Origin: Phoronis australis
Taxonomy: Eukaryota > Phoronida > Phoronidae
DNA length: 64,000 bases
Direction of reading: 5' to 3'
Assembly: GCA_002633005.1 (NCBI GenBank)
Contig: NMRA01000689.1
Location: forward strand, 124,001 to 188,000
Part shown: positions 35,001 through 45,300 of the stretch, piece by piece
How the letters are laid out: each line of letters begins with the position of its first letter
Numbering within the stretch: position 1 is the first letter of the stretch
Notes under the pieces: generated by a model
The model's input: only the letters and a program-made list of their open reading frames with translations
The model's database searches: none
What the model was told of the DNA's origin: nothing
Made by a program: the position numbers and the translations under genes

Positions 35001-38000
35001 TGTCAGTCCAGCTCTGGCAAGAATCAACTGTAATTCCGATATACTTTCAAACTTCAGTGGCACTTTGCACGACCTCAGATAACTTCTGACGTCTTTAACA
35101 CAGCCAATGAAGGCCACATTTCCTCCGCGATCCCACTTTAGTGACGAAAATTGACCAAATGTACAAGAAGGAAATTCCTCCCTATTCTTTGCAGTGACAG
35201 GAAGTGCATGTAATTTCGAACCCTAAAGTGCTATTGGTAAAGTGTTTCAGAAAATTGGGGTCTCAAAAGTGAAACTTAAAATTTTTGTGATATTGCATTG
35301 TTGAAATTAAATCATATATTTTTGGTGATATCTCTGAACTAAAAGAGTAGCCTCAATTCTCTTGTCAGTCAGAGTAAGGCCACATCACAAAAATGCCCAA
35401 ATTCGAGGGCCACGTTAAGCACTAAATACAGCATATAAGAGACAAGTTTTTTTTAAAAGCAATTACCTAAGATGTGTCTTAGAAGTGTCTACACAGAGAA
35501 TTTCAACTTCAAATATCTTCCGATATAGCAGGCAGGTTAAGCAACATCTTTCCACTTCTGACTGGCCTGAAAAGTGGTCTCGGAGTTTTCTTCCCTGCTG
35601 TAAATTTAAATGTACCTATGAGTCTCAAATTTCATTTTCTTACTAACCTTACATGAGTCTTTATGACCATCAATGTCAAACTTTGTCACCAGTTTTCCAA
35701 GTTTGATCTTTTGCCGTTCCAAAAGGGCAGTTTTACTGACATGAAAAAATGCAAAATATGCCTTTGTAGCCAAACAGGTCATATCCCGGTAACCAAAGGT
35801 CACTGAGTGCAAATATTGCAGCAGTGTACATTGGGCCAACATCCCAACACATGCACAAAATATTAGCTCTGTATGAATTTTTGAGTATATAGTGATTTTT
35901 CATTTTCATATGCTTTTTATATGGAATCATTCTTACAACGTGATCTTATCGCCATCTTGGCTCTGCGCGCTGTTTTTTTTTTATTTTGTCAGTAATTATA
36001 TGTATGTGTTCGCTCTATACCTGCTTCGAACAAAATGCTTTGTATCGCGACTCAGTTACGATTTTATATATGTCGATTCACAGTAAGGTGAAAGGTTACA
36101 CTTCCTGTCTAACACAAAAGGTTATTCTGTCACCATACGCAATGTTATAGCAAAACAGGGGAACTTTTTGAGAAATCACAAGCTACGTATTTGCTGTACT
36201 TCCTAGATAACGACAGTTTGACTTTGACTTTTCGTAGAATACATCCAAGAGATAAGCTAGATGCGAGCGAACGTCTGGGACTAGCAGCAATGGGCGTGGC
36301 GTATGGTCAAAACGTGGACTATACTCCACTTATGCCGAGTGCGTTCTACGTCGATCTTGTGTGGTGCAACATGACAATTGAGTTTGACAAAGGCCAACGC
36401 GCTCTTGACGTGCGCCGAGTGACAACAGGATTTGAGGTATTGTNACCTGCTTCGAACAAAATGCTTTGTATCGCGACTCAGTTACGATTTTATATATGTC
36501 GATTCACAGTAAGGTGAAAGGTTACACTTCCTGTCTAACACAAAAGGTTATTCTGTCACCATACGCAATGTTATAGCAAAACAGAGGAACTTTTTGAGAA
36601 ATCACAAGCTACGTATTTGCTGTACTTCCTAGATAACGACAGTTTGACTTTGACTTTTCGTAGAATACATCCAAGAGATAAGCTAGATGCGAGCGAACGT
36701 CTGGGACTAGCAGCAATGGGCGTGGCGTATGGTCAAAACGTGGACTATACTCCACTTATGCCGAGTGCGTTCTACGTCGATCTTGTGTGGTGCAACATGA
36801 CAATTGAGTTTGACAAAGGCCAACGCGCTCTTGACGTGCGCCGAGTGACAACAGGATTTGAGGTATTGTTTTATCACTGGGATTTCGCCGGATAACCAAC
36901 CGTTGGTGGTTGTGCAAATACCACGAATCTAGTCCGACAGCCACCAGCGAAATTCTCTGAGCTGGTCTACTGAAAATTGATTGGCGAGTGCGTTTTTGCG
37001 CAATTGATACTAAATTCCATCAAAATTTTTGTATAACTTATAAAAAGAATTCTTCAAAGACGATAATGCACGTCACAGGAAAGCTCATTTTCGCGCCTTT
37101 CAGTCATTCACCTCTACAATAGAGAGTTCATTTGCTCAACATATCATTTACATAGGCGGATTTAGGGGGGGAAGGGGACCCCCCCTTTAGTTAGCTGCCG
37201 CAAAAAATAAAAAAGCAAGAGCGTAGGGGAATGTTGAGTTTATTAATTAACCCCGGTAAATAACATTATACGGCTGAAACAAGATTTAAATGTGTGCAGT
37301 TTTAGTGTGTTTGGGGGGCGGGGCTCAGATCCATTTCAAGTGTCAAATTCGGAACATGGCGCTATCGTAACGGAACTATGGCTAAGTATAGGCTCTCCCG
37401 CGATAACCCAGACGACCGGTAGTGGCGCTGCGCACTACGACTCGTTTCCGTCGTCTGCTTCACTGTGCAATGAAGAGAATTGTTTCATTTTTTAAAGAAA
37501 ATGGAATATGAGTGACAATGAAAAAAACAGAGGCTGCTGGTAAGATGTGAATTTTAATCGAAGCCTTAGTGAATCACTCAGAAACTCATAATTCTCTCTT
37601 TGTCAAACCTTAAGTTAAGACGATTTCCAAAGAAATCGCGTCATTATTTCCAACAAAAAAAACGGATTTGGTCTTTTGGGCAATTGAAGACTATTTTAAA
37701 TACAACAAATTTGTTACGAACTGATTGCACAAAATATAAAAAGTGTAATAAGCATTACAAAAAGAAGTAGGTTTCGCGCGCAAACGTTGTGGACCATAAA
37801 CAAGTAGGTCTTTTAGGTAGGAATAACTAACGAGTGAAGTCGTGGTGGTACAGTGGTAACGCAAGCGTGCTCTATCCGCCAGGTCGTGAGTTCGAGTCTG
37901 TGATAGTTGCAGTTTTTCAAGTTTGACACGTTTTCCGTTTTTTTAATCGTTGCCCTTTTTTCTTGGATAATACTTCAGGAATCAAGGAAAATGCTTGATA

Positions 38001-38717
38001 TTAGAGGAAAAAACAGAAAAATTTGCCTGGCGGCAGGGTGCCATTCGGTACTATGTGCATCTACAATCGTGCTTGCGCAAATGTTTACAAACAAAATTCT
38101 GGGCCCTCCCCCCTTGTGATATCCTAGATCCGCCACTGCATTTTGCTTAAATTTCATTGTTCGTAGAAAGGGTAAACATGCATGCTTGCGACAAAAGTTA
38201 ACTCGGTGAGTTTGGGAGCCTGAGCTTACCATGCCAGTGATTGAAAAAATGTGACAAGCGTAGCTTTTTCAAAGTATGTCTCATTTTTGTTCAGGGCCAA
38301 TCAACATTAGGTGTACGACTTAACTAGATAGAATTTGTAAACAAGCTTATCGTGTCAGTAGCAAGTAAATGTTTTTATCAACAATTCAGGTAAATCAGTT
38401 CCAGTCCTCCTCAAATTACTTGAGTGCTTTTGAACAACAGACCTGCCTATTTCCAGATTTGCTGCTCTACACAAAACACCACCTATTGCCCTGATGGTGA
38501 TGCGCATTGGGTTCCGGCCAAAATTACTAATTCCACCAACACGTCCGTAACCATTCTTTACAAAGATACTTGTGACCAGAAGTGGGTTGTTGGCCTGCGT
38601 TACTTGTGGAAGGAGTCCCCATGTACCTTCAAAAACTGTCCGTTGTATGGCGCTGCAAGTCAACTTCCGGTGCCTCCTTTCAAGATGGATGGTATTTTCA
38701 ATAATGGATTAAAATAA
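22937..38717 (+). CDS. SIAE: Sialate O-acetylesterase, 9 exons, 525 aa
   Basis: This secreted or lysosomal esterase removes O-acetyl groups from sialic acids. Exons: 22937-23003, 24686-24862, 25506-25690 (or its copy 26202-26386), 27277-27415, 27795-27970, 28748-28957, 30803-30966, 36238-36436 (or copy 36664-36862), 38457-38717. Using one copy of each duplicated exon gives 1,578 nt, 525 codons plus stop, every junction in phase; human SIAE is 523 residues. The start MSCHWIFTAVGLVAFLLL is a signal peptide. SGNH/SASA-family motifs are all present: CAGQSNM (catalytic Ser), STWGGTPIE, WYQGESN, and SIHPRDK (catalytic His). The C-terminal exon has the cysteine-rich tail CCSTQNTTYC, CTFKNCPLY and LPVPPF. 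Intron 5 uses a GC donor. Several Asn-X-Ser/Thr sites suit a secreted glycoprotein. Confidence 0.95.
24686..24862 (+). CDS. SIAE: SIAE exon 2, N-terminal beta domain
   Basis: It encodes FANYYGSYMVLQQAPAKATV, WGTGSVGDHLTLTV and a following strand. FANYYGxxMVLQ is the signature start of sialate O-acetylesterases, and GxVGDxxTLTV is the first jelly-roll-like strand pair. The acceptor TTTTTACAG and phase 1 on both ends fit the neighbours. Confidence 0.92.
25506..25690 (+). CDS. SIAE: SIAE exon 3, catalytic serine (copy 1)
   Basis: It enters in phase 1 (acceptor ATATTTTAG) and ends in phase 0 at GTAGGC. It encodes GGVWRVLLNAMPAGGPYSIE and FGDVWLCAGQSNMEFTMSM. GQSN contains the nucleophilic serine of the SGNH fold. 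The near-identical copy at 26202-26386 has Val for Ala, Ile for Val and Leu for Phe at single positions. Confidence 0.88.
26202..26386 (+). CDS. SIAE: SIAE exon 3, catalytic serine (copy 2, probable duplicate allele)
   Basis: Same length, phases and motifs as 25506-25690 (MPAGGPYSIE, CAGQSNM). It lies in the second half of the single-N duplication. If the duplication is an assembly artefact, this and 25506-25690 are two alleles of one exon. Confidence 0.85.
26954..27202 (+). pseudogene. Unidentified coding-like fragment in SIAE intron 3
   Basis: This segment is open in one frame for about 80 codons to a TAA at 27200-27202 (the frame is closed upstream at 26945-26947), and is more G+C-rich than the surrounding intron. 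The peptide is protein-like (LRQPLSAGLYGVVDLVESS, FPEVLAERTSGYEWNVDLF, PNGQCILSIANSLSYPF). A possible acceptor (AATTTAG) lies at its start, but its frame is incompatible with SIAE exon 3. I do not recognise the family. It may be the last exon of an embedded gene, or a fragment of a retrogene or transposon. Confidence 0.4.
27277..27415 (+). CDS. SIAE: SIAE exon 4
   Basis: It opens in phase 0 with VFNASEEIATAGNFPDVRVF and ends in phase 1, matching the helix and strand that follow the catalytic serine in vertebrate SIAE. NAS is a potential N-glycosylation site. The donor is GTAAGC. Confidence 0.9.
27795..27970 (+). CDS. SIAE: SIAE exon 5 (followed by a GC splice donor)
   Basis: It encodes WKYFSAVCWLFGRYLYKRL, YPIGLIASTWGGTPIERW and KSCSIPHE. 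WGGTPIE is conserved block II of the esterase, with the oxyanion-hole glycine. The exon must end in phase 0 to join exon 28748. The only suitable site is CACGAG followed by GCAAGT, a GC-AG intron with an otherwise perfect donor consensus. Confidence 0.9.
28190..28510. repeat. Interspersed repeat family R1, copy 1 (SIAE intron 5)
   Basis: This segment shares ordered blocks with 45000-45300 and 55560-55830: GTTTTTAAACCCCA, a GAAATGCAGCTTTAA-like end, TCGAAAATGGCGCA, and an upstream AAATCGGTCT-like block. The copies are diverged. Its CAG at 28258-28260 can look like a splice acceptor but belongs to the repeat. Family type is unknown. Confidence 0.55.
28748..28957 (+). CDS. SIAE: SIAE exon 6
   Basis: Seventy codons, phase 0 at both ends. 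It encodes IWNAMIFPLYNMTIKGAIWY followed by QGESNTDKPDSYNCSFPAM. WYQGESN is the block III motif, whose Asn supports the oxyanion hole. It ends with LLPFGFVQ before GTACCC. Confidence 0.94.
29530..30262. repeat. GGT/GAT-rich VNTR in SIAE intron 6
   Basis: This is a trinucleotide-like (GGT, GAT, GTA) region with a superimposed longer unit: a block close to TTCAGGTGGAGATGATGGTG recurs at about 29727, 29827, 29968 and 30074, giving an irregular 100-140 bp period. Open frames on either strand are low-complexity poly-Val or poly-Thr and are not genes. Confidence 0.85.
30803..30966 (+). CDS. SIAE: SIAE exon 7
   Basis: It encodes LAPYRPPPDG, GFPDIRWHQTADMGVAPNPK and VFMSVAVDLPDYKSPYG, ending in phase 2 before GTAAGT. 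IRWHQTADxGxxPNP is strongly conserved in animal SIAE. Intron 7 that follows is over 5 kb and repeat-rich. Confidence 0.94.
32164..32608. other. Assembly gap, 445 N
   Basis: A run of N within SIAE intron 7. Sequence on both sides is non-coding. Confidence 0.99.
32609..33099. other. SIAE intron 7, after the gap
   Basis: A+T-rich non-coding sequence. The stretch 32610-32750 shows weak block similarity to 35790-35930 (a CACTGAGTGCA-like block followed by TTTTTATATGG), suggesting a diverged dispersed repeat. I see no exon. Confidence 0.4.
33100..34090. repeat. About 430-bp tandem repeat, 2-3 copies, with CTCF-like motifs
   Basis: Ordered blocks recur about every 410-430 bp: TGCCACTAGGGGGC at 33187, TGCCGCTAGTGGGC at 33599, TGCCACTAGGGGGC at 34030; GCCACTAGG-like half-sites at 33321 and 33748; GATCCTGCARTGGGTT twice; CACACTAAGAACATATATGC twice; and GTCAAGGAA-like or CATCAAGGAAC-like blocks. 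The units are diverged. The array lies in SIAE intron 7. Confidence 0.75.
33187..34043 (+). promoter_or_regulatory. Three same-orientation CTCF-like motifs in the 430-bp repeat
   Basis: Sites at 33187-33200, 33599-33612 and 34030-34043 match or nearly match the CTCF core CCACNAGGGGGC. All point the same way because they are repeat units. Occupancy is unknown. Confidence 0.3.
34091..36018. other. SIAE intron 7, remaining part
   Basis: Non-coding A+T-rich sequence with scattered short open frames lacking splice context. No gene or known element was recognised apart from the weak similarity of 35790-35930 to 32610-32750. Confidence 0.4.
36238..36436 (+). CDS. SIAE: SIAE exon 8, catalytic histidine (copy 1)
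   Basis: It enters in phase 2, restoring a Ser codon, and reads IHPRDKLDASERLGLAAMGV, ending VTTGFE in phase 0. HPRDK holds the catalytic histidine of SGNH esterases. An identical copy lies at 36664-36862. Confidence 0.9.
36664..36862 (+). CDS. SIAE: SIAE exon 8, catalytic histidine (copy 2, probable duplicate)
   Basis: It has the same 199 nt, phases and motif (IHPRDK) as the copy at 36238-36436. It is probably an assembly duplicate rather than a second exon. Confidence 0.85.
37151..38138. mobile_element. DNA-transposon-like element, family M1, in SIAE intron 8
   Basis: The left end CATAGGCGGATTTAGG (37151) and right end CCTAGATCCGCCACTG (to 38138) are imperfect terminal inverted repeats, followed inwards by G-runs and C-runs. 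The same termini bound shorter elements at 47821, 53989 and 56835. No transposase frame is seen. A tRNA-like block lies inside. Target-site duplication is not clear. Confidence 0.5.
37840..37908 (+). repeat. tRNA-like sequence, probable SINE head
   Basis: The A-box-like TGGTACAGTGGTAACGC and the B-box-like GAGTTCGAGTC are separated by about 35 bp, as in tRNA-derived SINEs. The flanks do not form a convincing acceptor stem, so I do not call a functional tRNA. Confidence 0.5.
38457..38717 (+). CDS. SIAE: SIAE exon 9, C-terminal exon
   Basis: It opens in phase 0 with ICCSTQNTTYCPDGDAHWVP and continues with WVVGLRYLWKESPCTFKNCP and LPVPPFKMDG to TAA at 38715-38717. The paired cysteines, LRYxW and LPxPPF are typical of the SIAE C-terminus. 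The stop overlaps an AATAAA hexamer (38713-38718). Confidence 0.94.
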   Translation: MCCSTQNTTYCPDGDAHWVPAKITNSTNTSVTILYKDTCDQKWVVGLRYLWKESPCTFKNCPLYGAASQLPVPPFKMDGIFNNGLK

Positions 38718-38718
38718 A
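38713..38718 (+). terminator. SIAE: AATAAA overlapping the SIAE stop codon
   Basis: A canonical poly(A) hexamer spans the TAA stop. If used, the 3' UTR would be only some 15-25 nt. A later AATAAA at about 40,176 is an alternative. Confidence 0.3.
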
Positions 38719-41700
38719 GGAAACTAAGTCACATTGATATTGTTGACAACAAACTTCCAAGTAATGATTCGAAATTAAATTACCACGCTGTTGTTTGCTT
38801 TCACCAGCTTCAAAAGAGCATAATTAAACCTCTAAAAATATTCGGGGTACTTTTGTTAGTTTCCTCTACTTAAATTCCCATGCATCCCTGATCAGTTCAA
38901 GCAAACACTCGCAAATTCAAATTGCCATAAAATAACGGCGACGAATCTCCCCGTCAAGGTGATCCATTAACTCCATTCGAGCCACTTTGTTATGACGTGT
39001 AATTAAGAAGGCTTATTCCACAAATTAGAGCTCGATCCCAAGCAAGAGTTTCCACGCACCAAAATCGAATCAAAGTAAATGTGCAGCTGCGTGTCACTTT
39101 CACCGTACAGTTTAGAAATCCTTTGAAAGGTTTGTACATTTATCTTCCAAACAATACCACTTATCGTCATGAATCCAGTCAATTTCTTCAAAAGGTTGAC
39201 GACCACAATGGCGTTGTTTTTCAACGAGTAGGTAATTAGTAGCCTAACCTTTCTACAGTAATACAACACTTGACAAAATACTGACTGCAAAACATCGATC
39301 TCGAGTGCGTACTTAGAATATAACGCTCATGAGCGGAATAATATCACTAAGCTAGGAACCTTTTCTAAGTTACAGCCATGACTACAATTTTCATATCAGT
39401 GATTTCTCCAAGATGATGCGCGGAATGAATCTTTCTAAACGCATTTTCTTGAATTTTCTCGAATTGGCTGCCAATTTCAAATGTTAATTTTCATACGTAT
39501 TCATTTATAATTGAAACGAAGGCAGAATTGGAAACCATCTTCATTGTCATAATTTGCATTGTCGTCAACATTGCTTATCTTTTGGTTGTCGTTAGGATCT
39601 TTCGCCATGGTGACATTGAATTACCACCTGGCATTGTCAGATTTTTTTATTAAGAGCGTGCCAAATCAAACTTGGTCTTAAAATCATGGTTTAAGTGAAA
39701 CTTGAAGATACGGGGAAAAGGTGAAATCGTTACAAAATATAGGTATCATGACAACAAATGGCGCTTAAATGAAAACATCGAGGTTTCGGTGAAATACATC
39801 TAATGCAACTTCGCTGGCAGTATAGAATTTCCATCCATTTGTTTGTAGTGTAACTTCATTTGTTCCCTTTCTTATGAAAACAAATTACTTTCTTTTCTTG
39901 TCATTTCAGCTCCCTTTGTTATTGTATTCGCGTCATTTTGTACAAGTAAAAAGTCTCCGGGGCTCTTCAGGTGTCTTTGTGTGCAGATAACTTTATTTTT
40001 AGTCCACGTTTTGATTCTCAACAACACAACAAGAGACATTCAATCACACACCTCCAAAACAATCTGAATGTTTTGTCGAGAGTCATTTCATATCCTTGCC
40101 TTTAAGCTAACTGTTTGATTTCTTTATAGTAAAACGCACGCTGATAATGAAAACAACAGCTTTTACATAAAGGAAAATAAACCATAATGTTCTATTTCGT
40201 GTTGTTGTTTCTATTCTTCGTCTCTGCGCTTTTATTTTGCTTTTGTCTTATTGTCATATCGCATACCAGGTGTGTTTCATTCTATCAAAAAGGCCGGCCA
40301 GTGTCAAACAGCCCGACCCCTTCAGGGAGGACGCTTTCCCAGGTAAAATATCGTCTACAGGTGTTTGTGTACATACACCTCGTTGTAAGGGTGTGGTTGA
40401 CAATTGCTCAATTCTATTTACATGGACTGTTTTGACCATTTACCAAATCTTTTGAAAACGGGGAATATTTACGTTCCATCAGTGCGAAAAAGTACTGAAA
40501 AACCTTAATATACTCACGCCGTGTAATCTGATTTTTAACTAACTCCAATAACTTTTGGTGCTGAGATCGCATGGTGGAGATTAATTGGTGTAATGTTTTT
40601 GGCAGTGAATAAGCAAAATGTATCTAGTTCTTTCTAACAGCGCTAAGGAACATACCATCAATGGTAGTGATTCTATAGTCATTGCAGTCTGTGTATGTTG
40701 GTAGCAGTGTTATTTATTGACCAGCTACATATATCATAGCTATTCTAAAGATGATGGCAATAATCGCAATTAACAAGAGCGACGAGAATGATAATTGTCC
40801 CTCATGATCAATACTATGTTGAAATCACATCTCCAAGGTGTGATAATCACCTTTCAGTACCTGGGAGCATACAGTTCTGACTGGTGTCAAACAGCCGTGA
40901 GAAACTGAATGCTAGCTATGAACAAAACGGGTGCAGTTTCTTTCAGGTTGCAAAAATATTATGCGACACAATTCCAAAACTAAGTTTGAGTTTTAGATTC
41001 ACTTGTTTAGGTTTTGATTATTTTTTAAAATTGTTTTTTTAATAACTTGTTCCAAGAATCGAAAGCAAGGAATTGAAATGACTCTTCTGTATGCATTTGC
41101 ATTTTTGTAAAAGAATCCAAGGTAATGAAAAACGAAGTGCGTAGTTCTTCAACGCCCCTCCATTTTGTGGTGTATCACCAGAATTCAAGAATTGAAAATC
41201 TCGTATTCTGCGAATTTTGAAAAAATGATGTTTTCTTGAAAGAAGTTGGGAATAGTTTTGTCTAAATTTGCTTGCGTTTAAATCCATTTTATGAAGATTT
41301 TATCTGAAATGAATCTGAATGAGTGTCGCTGAATGGGAATCAATGGGAGTATTCATTTTTTCAAACACATGCAAGTTGCAATCAACCCTCATTACAGGAA
41401 GAGTTGCGGTCGAATCGATTTGTGGCACTGACTATACCACATTCTTTCAATCACGGCGTCATGTTACGCATAGTGATCAGGTTTGCAATACAACAATAAT
41501 CAGTTTCACTGGGATCCATATAATAACACGTTGAGCACTCTGCGATGTTTTTTGTTCACAGTTCGAGCGTTCTCACTCGTGTTTGATTGTGGGCTTAGTT
41601 CACAATCAATGGGCGATTCTCAATGACGAACGAGACTGAGTTGATAAATAGCGGTATCATTTATAAAAACTATACTTCGAATACGATGTCACCATTTTAT

Positions 41701-42800
41701 GAATTAATCAGCTACTTATACTCCATTGTATTTTCTAAATTTCAATTTTGCGGAATACAAAGTGCCGCCTATTCTTTGCTTACGTGAATTTAGACATAGT
41801 ATTAGTTTTAGAAAATGTTTCTGCGATTGTTTCAAACACCATGTAGCTGTCTCGTTTTATAAAGCCAACGATAGTCAGATGACAGCACTCCAACATCAAA
41901 TTCACTACAATGCAGACATGCGCACCATCACCCCTGCGCGCTCTTTTCTCAACCCTGTCGTTAAACTGAGTGACCCTATAGGGGCACAGGGACGCAGGCA
42001 ATAAACTGAGCAACGTTTATGTTCGTGGTCGCCATACCTTTCACTAGTTCTTTACTTTTCTTCACAAATCTCGTTCCTGTATTGCTAAGCTTTTAGAATA
42101 TTTTCTCCCGCCAGGCTTTTAATGAAAATTAAAAGCCGTTCGTGTGAAAATGTGTTTGCAATGCAAATCATTAAGAGGTTATGTTGCCTCTCTTCCTGTA
42201 TACCGGATTCTGATGGCCTTTCATTCCTGTACATACATTTGACACGATTCATAGGAGACTTTTCAGATAAAATACTAAATTTCTTAGTCTCTATAATGAA
42301 TACTGGTTCAGTCCGTTCACTACATTTCACCATGTTTTCTTACATGTCGTGATACATAAAAACCCGTCGGATCATTCGCAGTGGTCAATTTCGTCACCTT
42401 TGTGTCGTTACCAAGTTTCGGGTAATCAAAAATGCTTTCATACATAAACAAATTTCAATTACCTCAGCAGTACACGTTTACTTGGGCTTCAAGTTGACGA
42501 TATTTACTTTTCGCGTCATCTTACGTCAACACATCCTCACACCCATATTGGCAAAGCATGACGGAAACATGTTTATATGTCACGGGTGGCAAATAATAGC
42601 AGATACTTTGCCTAAATTATTGCCACCTGACAAACAGCAACAATAAATTAATGAACACAAGAGCTGGGCCACAGTAGTATTATAAACAAAGAACACATTC
42701 GAGATAATGCGTGTAGCTACCAAATAATACATAAACAGTTTGGATGTAATAAAACAAACACGAAACTGCTAATATCACATTTTTACTTTTTTTTTTAAGA
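38719..42800. other. Intergenic, no gene seen
   Basis: About 4 kb of A+T-rich sequence downstream of SIAE. Open frames are short, lack splice context and show no family resemblance. Confidence 0.5.
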
Positions 42801-43423
42801 AACTACAACCAGTGTTGCCATTTCCAGCTGCCGCACGTGCTGGGAGTTTATATAAGGCATGTATTCATTTACGTAATCGCCACTGTTCGCGTTTTCCACG
42901 GTAGTTGCGAGAGTTGTTGAAACAGGATATAACGAGATCCGATTGCGTTGATTCGTGACGAAAATTGAAAACTGCTTGTTAGCGGTACCGGATGTTTTAC
43001 TACGTCTACAAGGTTATGGCGAAAAATTTCATACAAACCCACCTGCAATTGTTATATGGTGAAAGCGCAAGCGAGGTGAAATTTCTGCTGAATCCTGTTA
43101 TCTTTATTTTTTGTATAATTTAAAGTTCTCAGCCCACTTTGTTGAGCAGTTTTAACCGCATCATACCAAATATAGTTTGAGAAGAAATACAGTCACGTGT
43201 AGCAGCGCTACCAATTTGACGTATCAATTTCTAAAATATTGATGTTTAAAGTAACCCGTTTAATAATATGTCGTTGTTTTTTCTTTGGTTTCTTTTTGTT
43301 TGTTTATACAAGAACGATCAAACTGTGTTCGCTTGCATGCATGGTACAACCTAGCGCCATTACCATTACTTGCTGAACCAACAGTCTCTGCCATGACTCG
43401 TTTTATTTCGAGGAGACATTGTG

Positions 43424-43470
43424 GCGCAGTGCTCTGAGACCCCGGTTCAAATCCTGGCTTTACTGGCAGA
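43424..43470 (+). repeat. Degenerate tRNA-like (SINE-derived) fragment
   Basis: TGTGGCGCAGTGCTCTGAG resembles an A box and CCCGGTTCAAATCCTGG a B box, but the spacing is too short for a tRNA. It is probably a decayed SINE head. Confidence 0.35.
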
Positions 43471-44999
43471 CAATCAAGCATTGCACAAAGATGTCTCTTA
43501 CTCCTCTTAGCTTGGTCTTAGTGAACGTATGCAACGGAGTAAATGATAACCTGCGGGATGTAACGCGAAAGCGATTTCTGGGAGTGTGCCCATATTGAGT
43601 ACTAAAGAACTTCTATTATTTAAAGTTAATTTTATTTTTCACAATTCAAAAGCTAATGACGTTGAAATGAACTGTAACTGTTAAACAGTACGTTAGTTAT
43701 ATCGGCGTTTTTTAAGAATTTAACAAAACAGAAATTTTAAAGCGTTATCCTGATTATATAGCACCATGTTATATACTTCAACTTTGTGCTATTCACCAGA
43801 CAAGATACGGAAATACACTGTCGGTAAAAATCTACCACTGTCCATTTTCTTGTTCATTATCTAATCCACGAAAACCAACATAGCTTCTGAGAGTTTTGCG
43901 TTAGTAAGACAATTCTAATAAACGCTTTGTCTAAACTAATTGGATTTATATCTTATTTGTATTGATTATGGAATGAAGACAGTTGAGCACACGTTGCACG
44001 TTTCATTTATGTAAGGTATTTCTTCCGAGCTGGGGAAACTTTCAGCGAATATGTTCTTTTACGACAAACTGCCCCATAAACGTGTTTTTTGTCAACAGTA
44101 TGGCACGATAGACGTTAACGCCCGCAACAGAATTTGTGGGAGGGGTTTGTGTAGCCTCGCATCATAATTTGTTAGGTCGAGGTGTAACGTTGTTTGTAGA
44201 GGCTCGAGGGTAGTGCTTGGGCATCTATTCTCTTTTGATCCCAACATGTGTTGTCCTCAAAGTCTCTGCTATGGTAAAAAATCTACCGGGCATTTCCGAT
44301 AAAGCACCACGTGCACTTTTTCTTCCTACAGTTTCGGCAATTCCCGGAATATGGTAAGTTTATATCGTATATGCGCAGCCCCTGCGCTTGTGGCGACGCT
44401 GCGCATGCTTATCCGAATTTAGTCTCGGGAGGGCCAAAAATGTTACCCAGTTTGACTGGGCATCCTATTTTTCCGTGGAAAAAGAGCCAGGGAGTATTGG
44501 GCGCCCGCTGCAAGATCGATGTGCGACATGTTGCGGCAACGCCACAGGGTCTGTGCCATTTTGTGCCACTGTGTACAGTACGATAAATATGTCGTCGACG
44601 TTGTTGTGTCAGAGGAATGTCTTGTTGTAAACTTACACCATGACGTGCTATCGTCATCGCACCAATATAATTTGTGATTGCTTACGTCAACTAAGTGGTT
44701 TAATGTGAATTCATTCTAATGTGAAAAGGAAGGGCAGTGTCATTTTCGACATCAACACAGGCACTAGAAACGATTTATTCGTTCTAAGCTCTTAGATTAC
44801 GTGTAGTTATTCTCTCTGTCGCCAATGGTGTTTGTCTTAATGGAGTTTTCGGTGAAGTTTCGCGTCACTTTAATGCATTAGACGCTCCAGTTATTAGCGC
44901 CATTGACTGGGATGGTCTATAACTGTCGTTAGACAACGTTAGGCTCAAGAAATGCTATTGTTTCATTTTTAGTCTTAACGCTGTTTGTTAAGGTGGCTA

Positions 45000-45300
45000 A
45001 AAGCGGAAATCGAATTCAACCGCTTACTGTCATAAAATCGGTCTTTGAGTCCTTTTCTTGACATGATTCTATTTTATTGGCCAAGAAGAAAACATCGAAA
45101 CCATCAGCGGCTCAAAAAGCTTCAGAGTTTTTTGAATTGCCCAACCATTAAATTTTGGTTCGAAAATGGCGCACGTACGCATTGCCTGTCATTCAGCAAA
45201 TATTCAAGATTGGATTTACGTGGTCGTGTTTTTAAACCCCACAGCGTTTGCGTAAGAATTGAACATTGACAATCAAGCAGGAGAGAAATGCAACTTTAAG
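45000..45300. repeat. Interspersed repeat family R1, copy 2
   Basis: It shares TTCGAAAATGGCGCA, GTTTTTAAACCCCA and GAAATGCAACTTTAA blocks in order with 28190-28510, and the last two with 55560-55830. Confidence 0.55.

Larger units (their letters stand above)
36019..36869. repeat. Direct duplication (about 426 bp) containing SIAE exon 8, joined by a single N
   Basis: Copy 1 is 36019-36443 and copy 2 is 36445-36869, with N at 36444 exactly between them. The copies are virtually identical (one visible difference, CAGGGGAAC versus CAGAGGAAC). Each has a full exon 8 of 199 nt. Since 199 is not a multiple of three, both cannot be included together. Confidence 0.88.

Noticed and set aside
42849-42857. 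TATATAAGG as a core promoter
   Set aside because: No open frame, first exon or transcript-like structure follows on the + strand within reach. An isolated TATA-like match is expected by chance in A+T-rich DNA.
44332-44353. 22-nt microexon-like segment (good acceptor and GTAAGT donor)
   Set aside because: Not a multiple of three, no flanking gene on this strand whose phase it would fit, and no recognisable peptide. Chance is likely.
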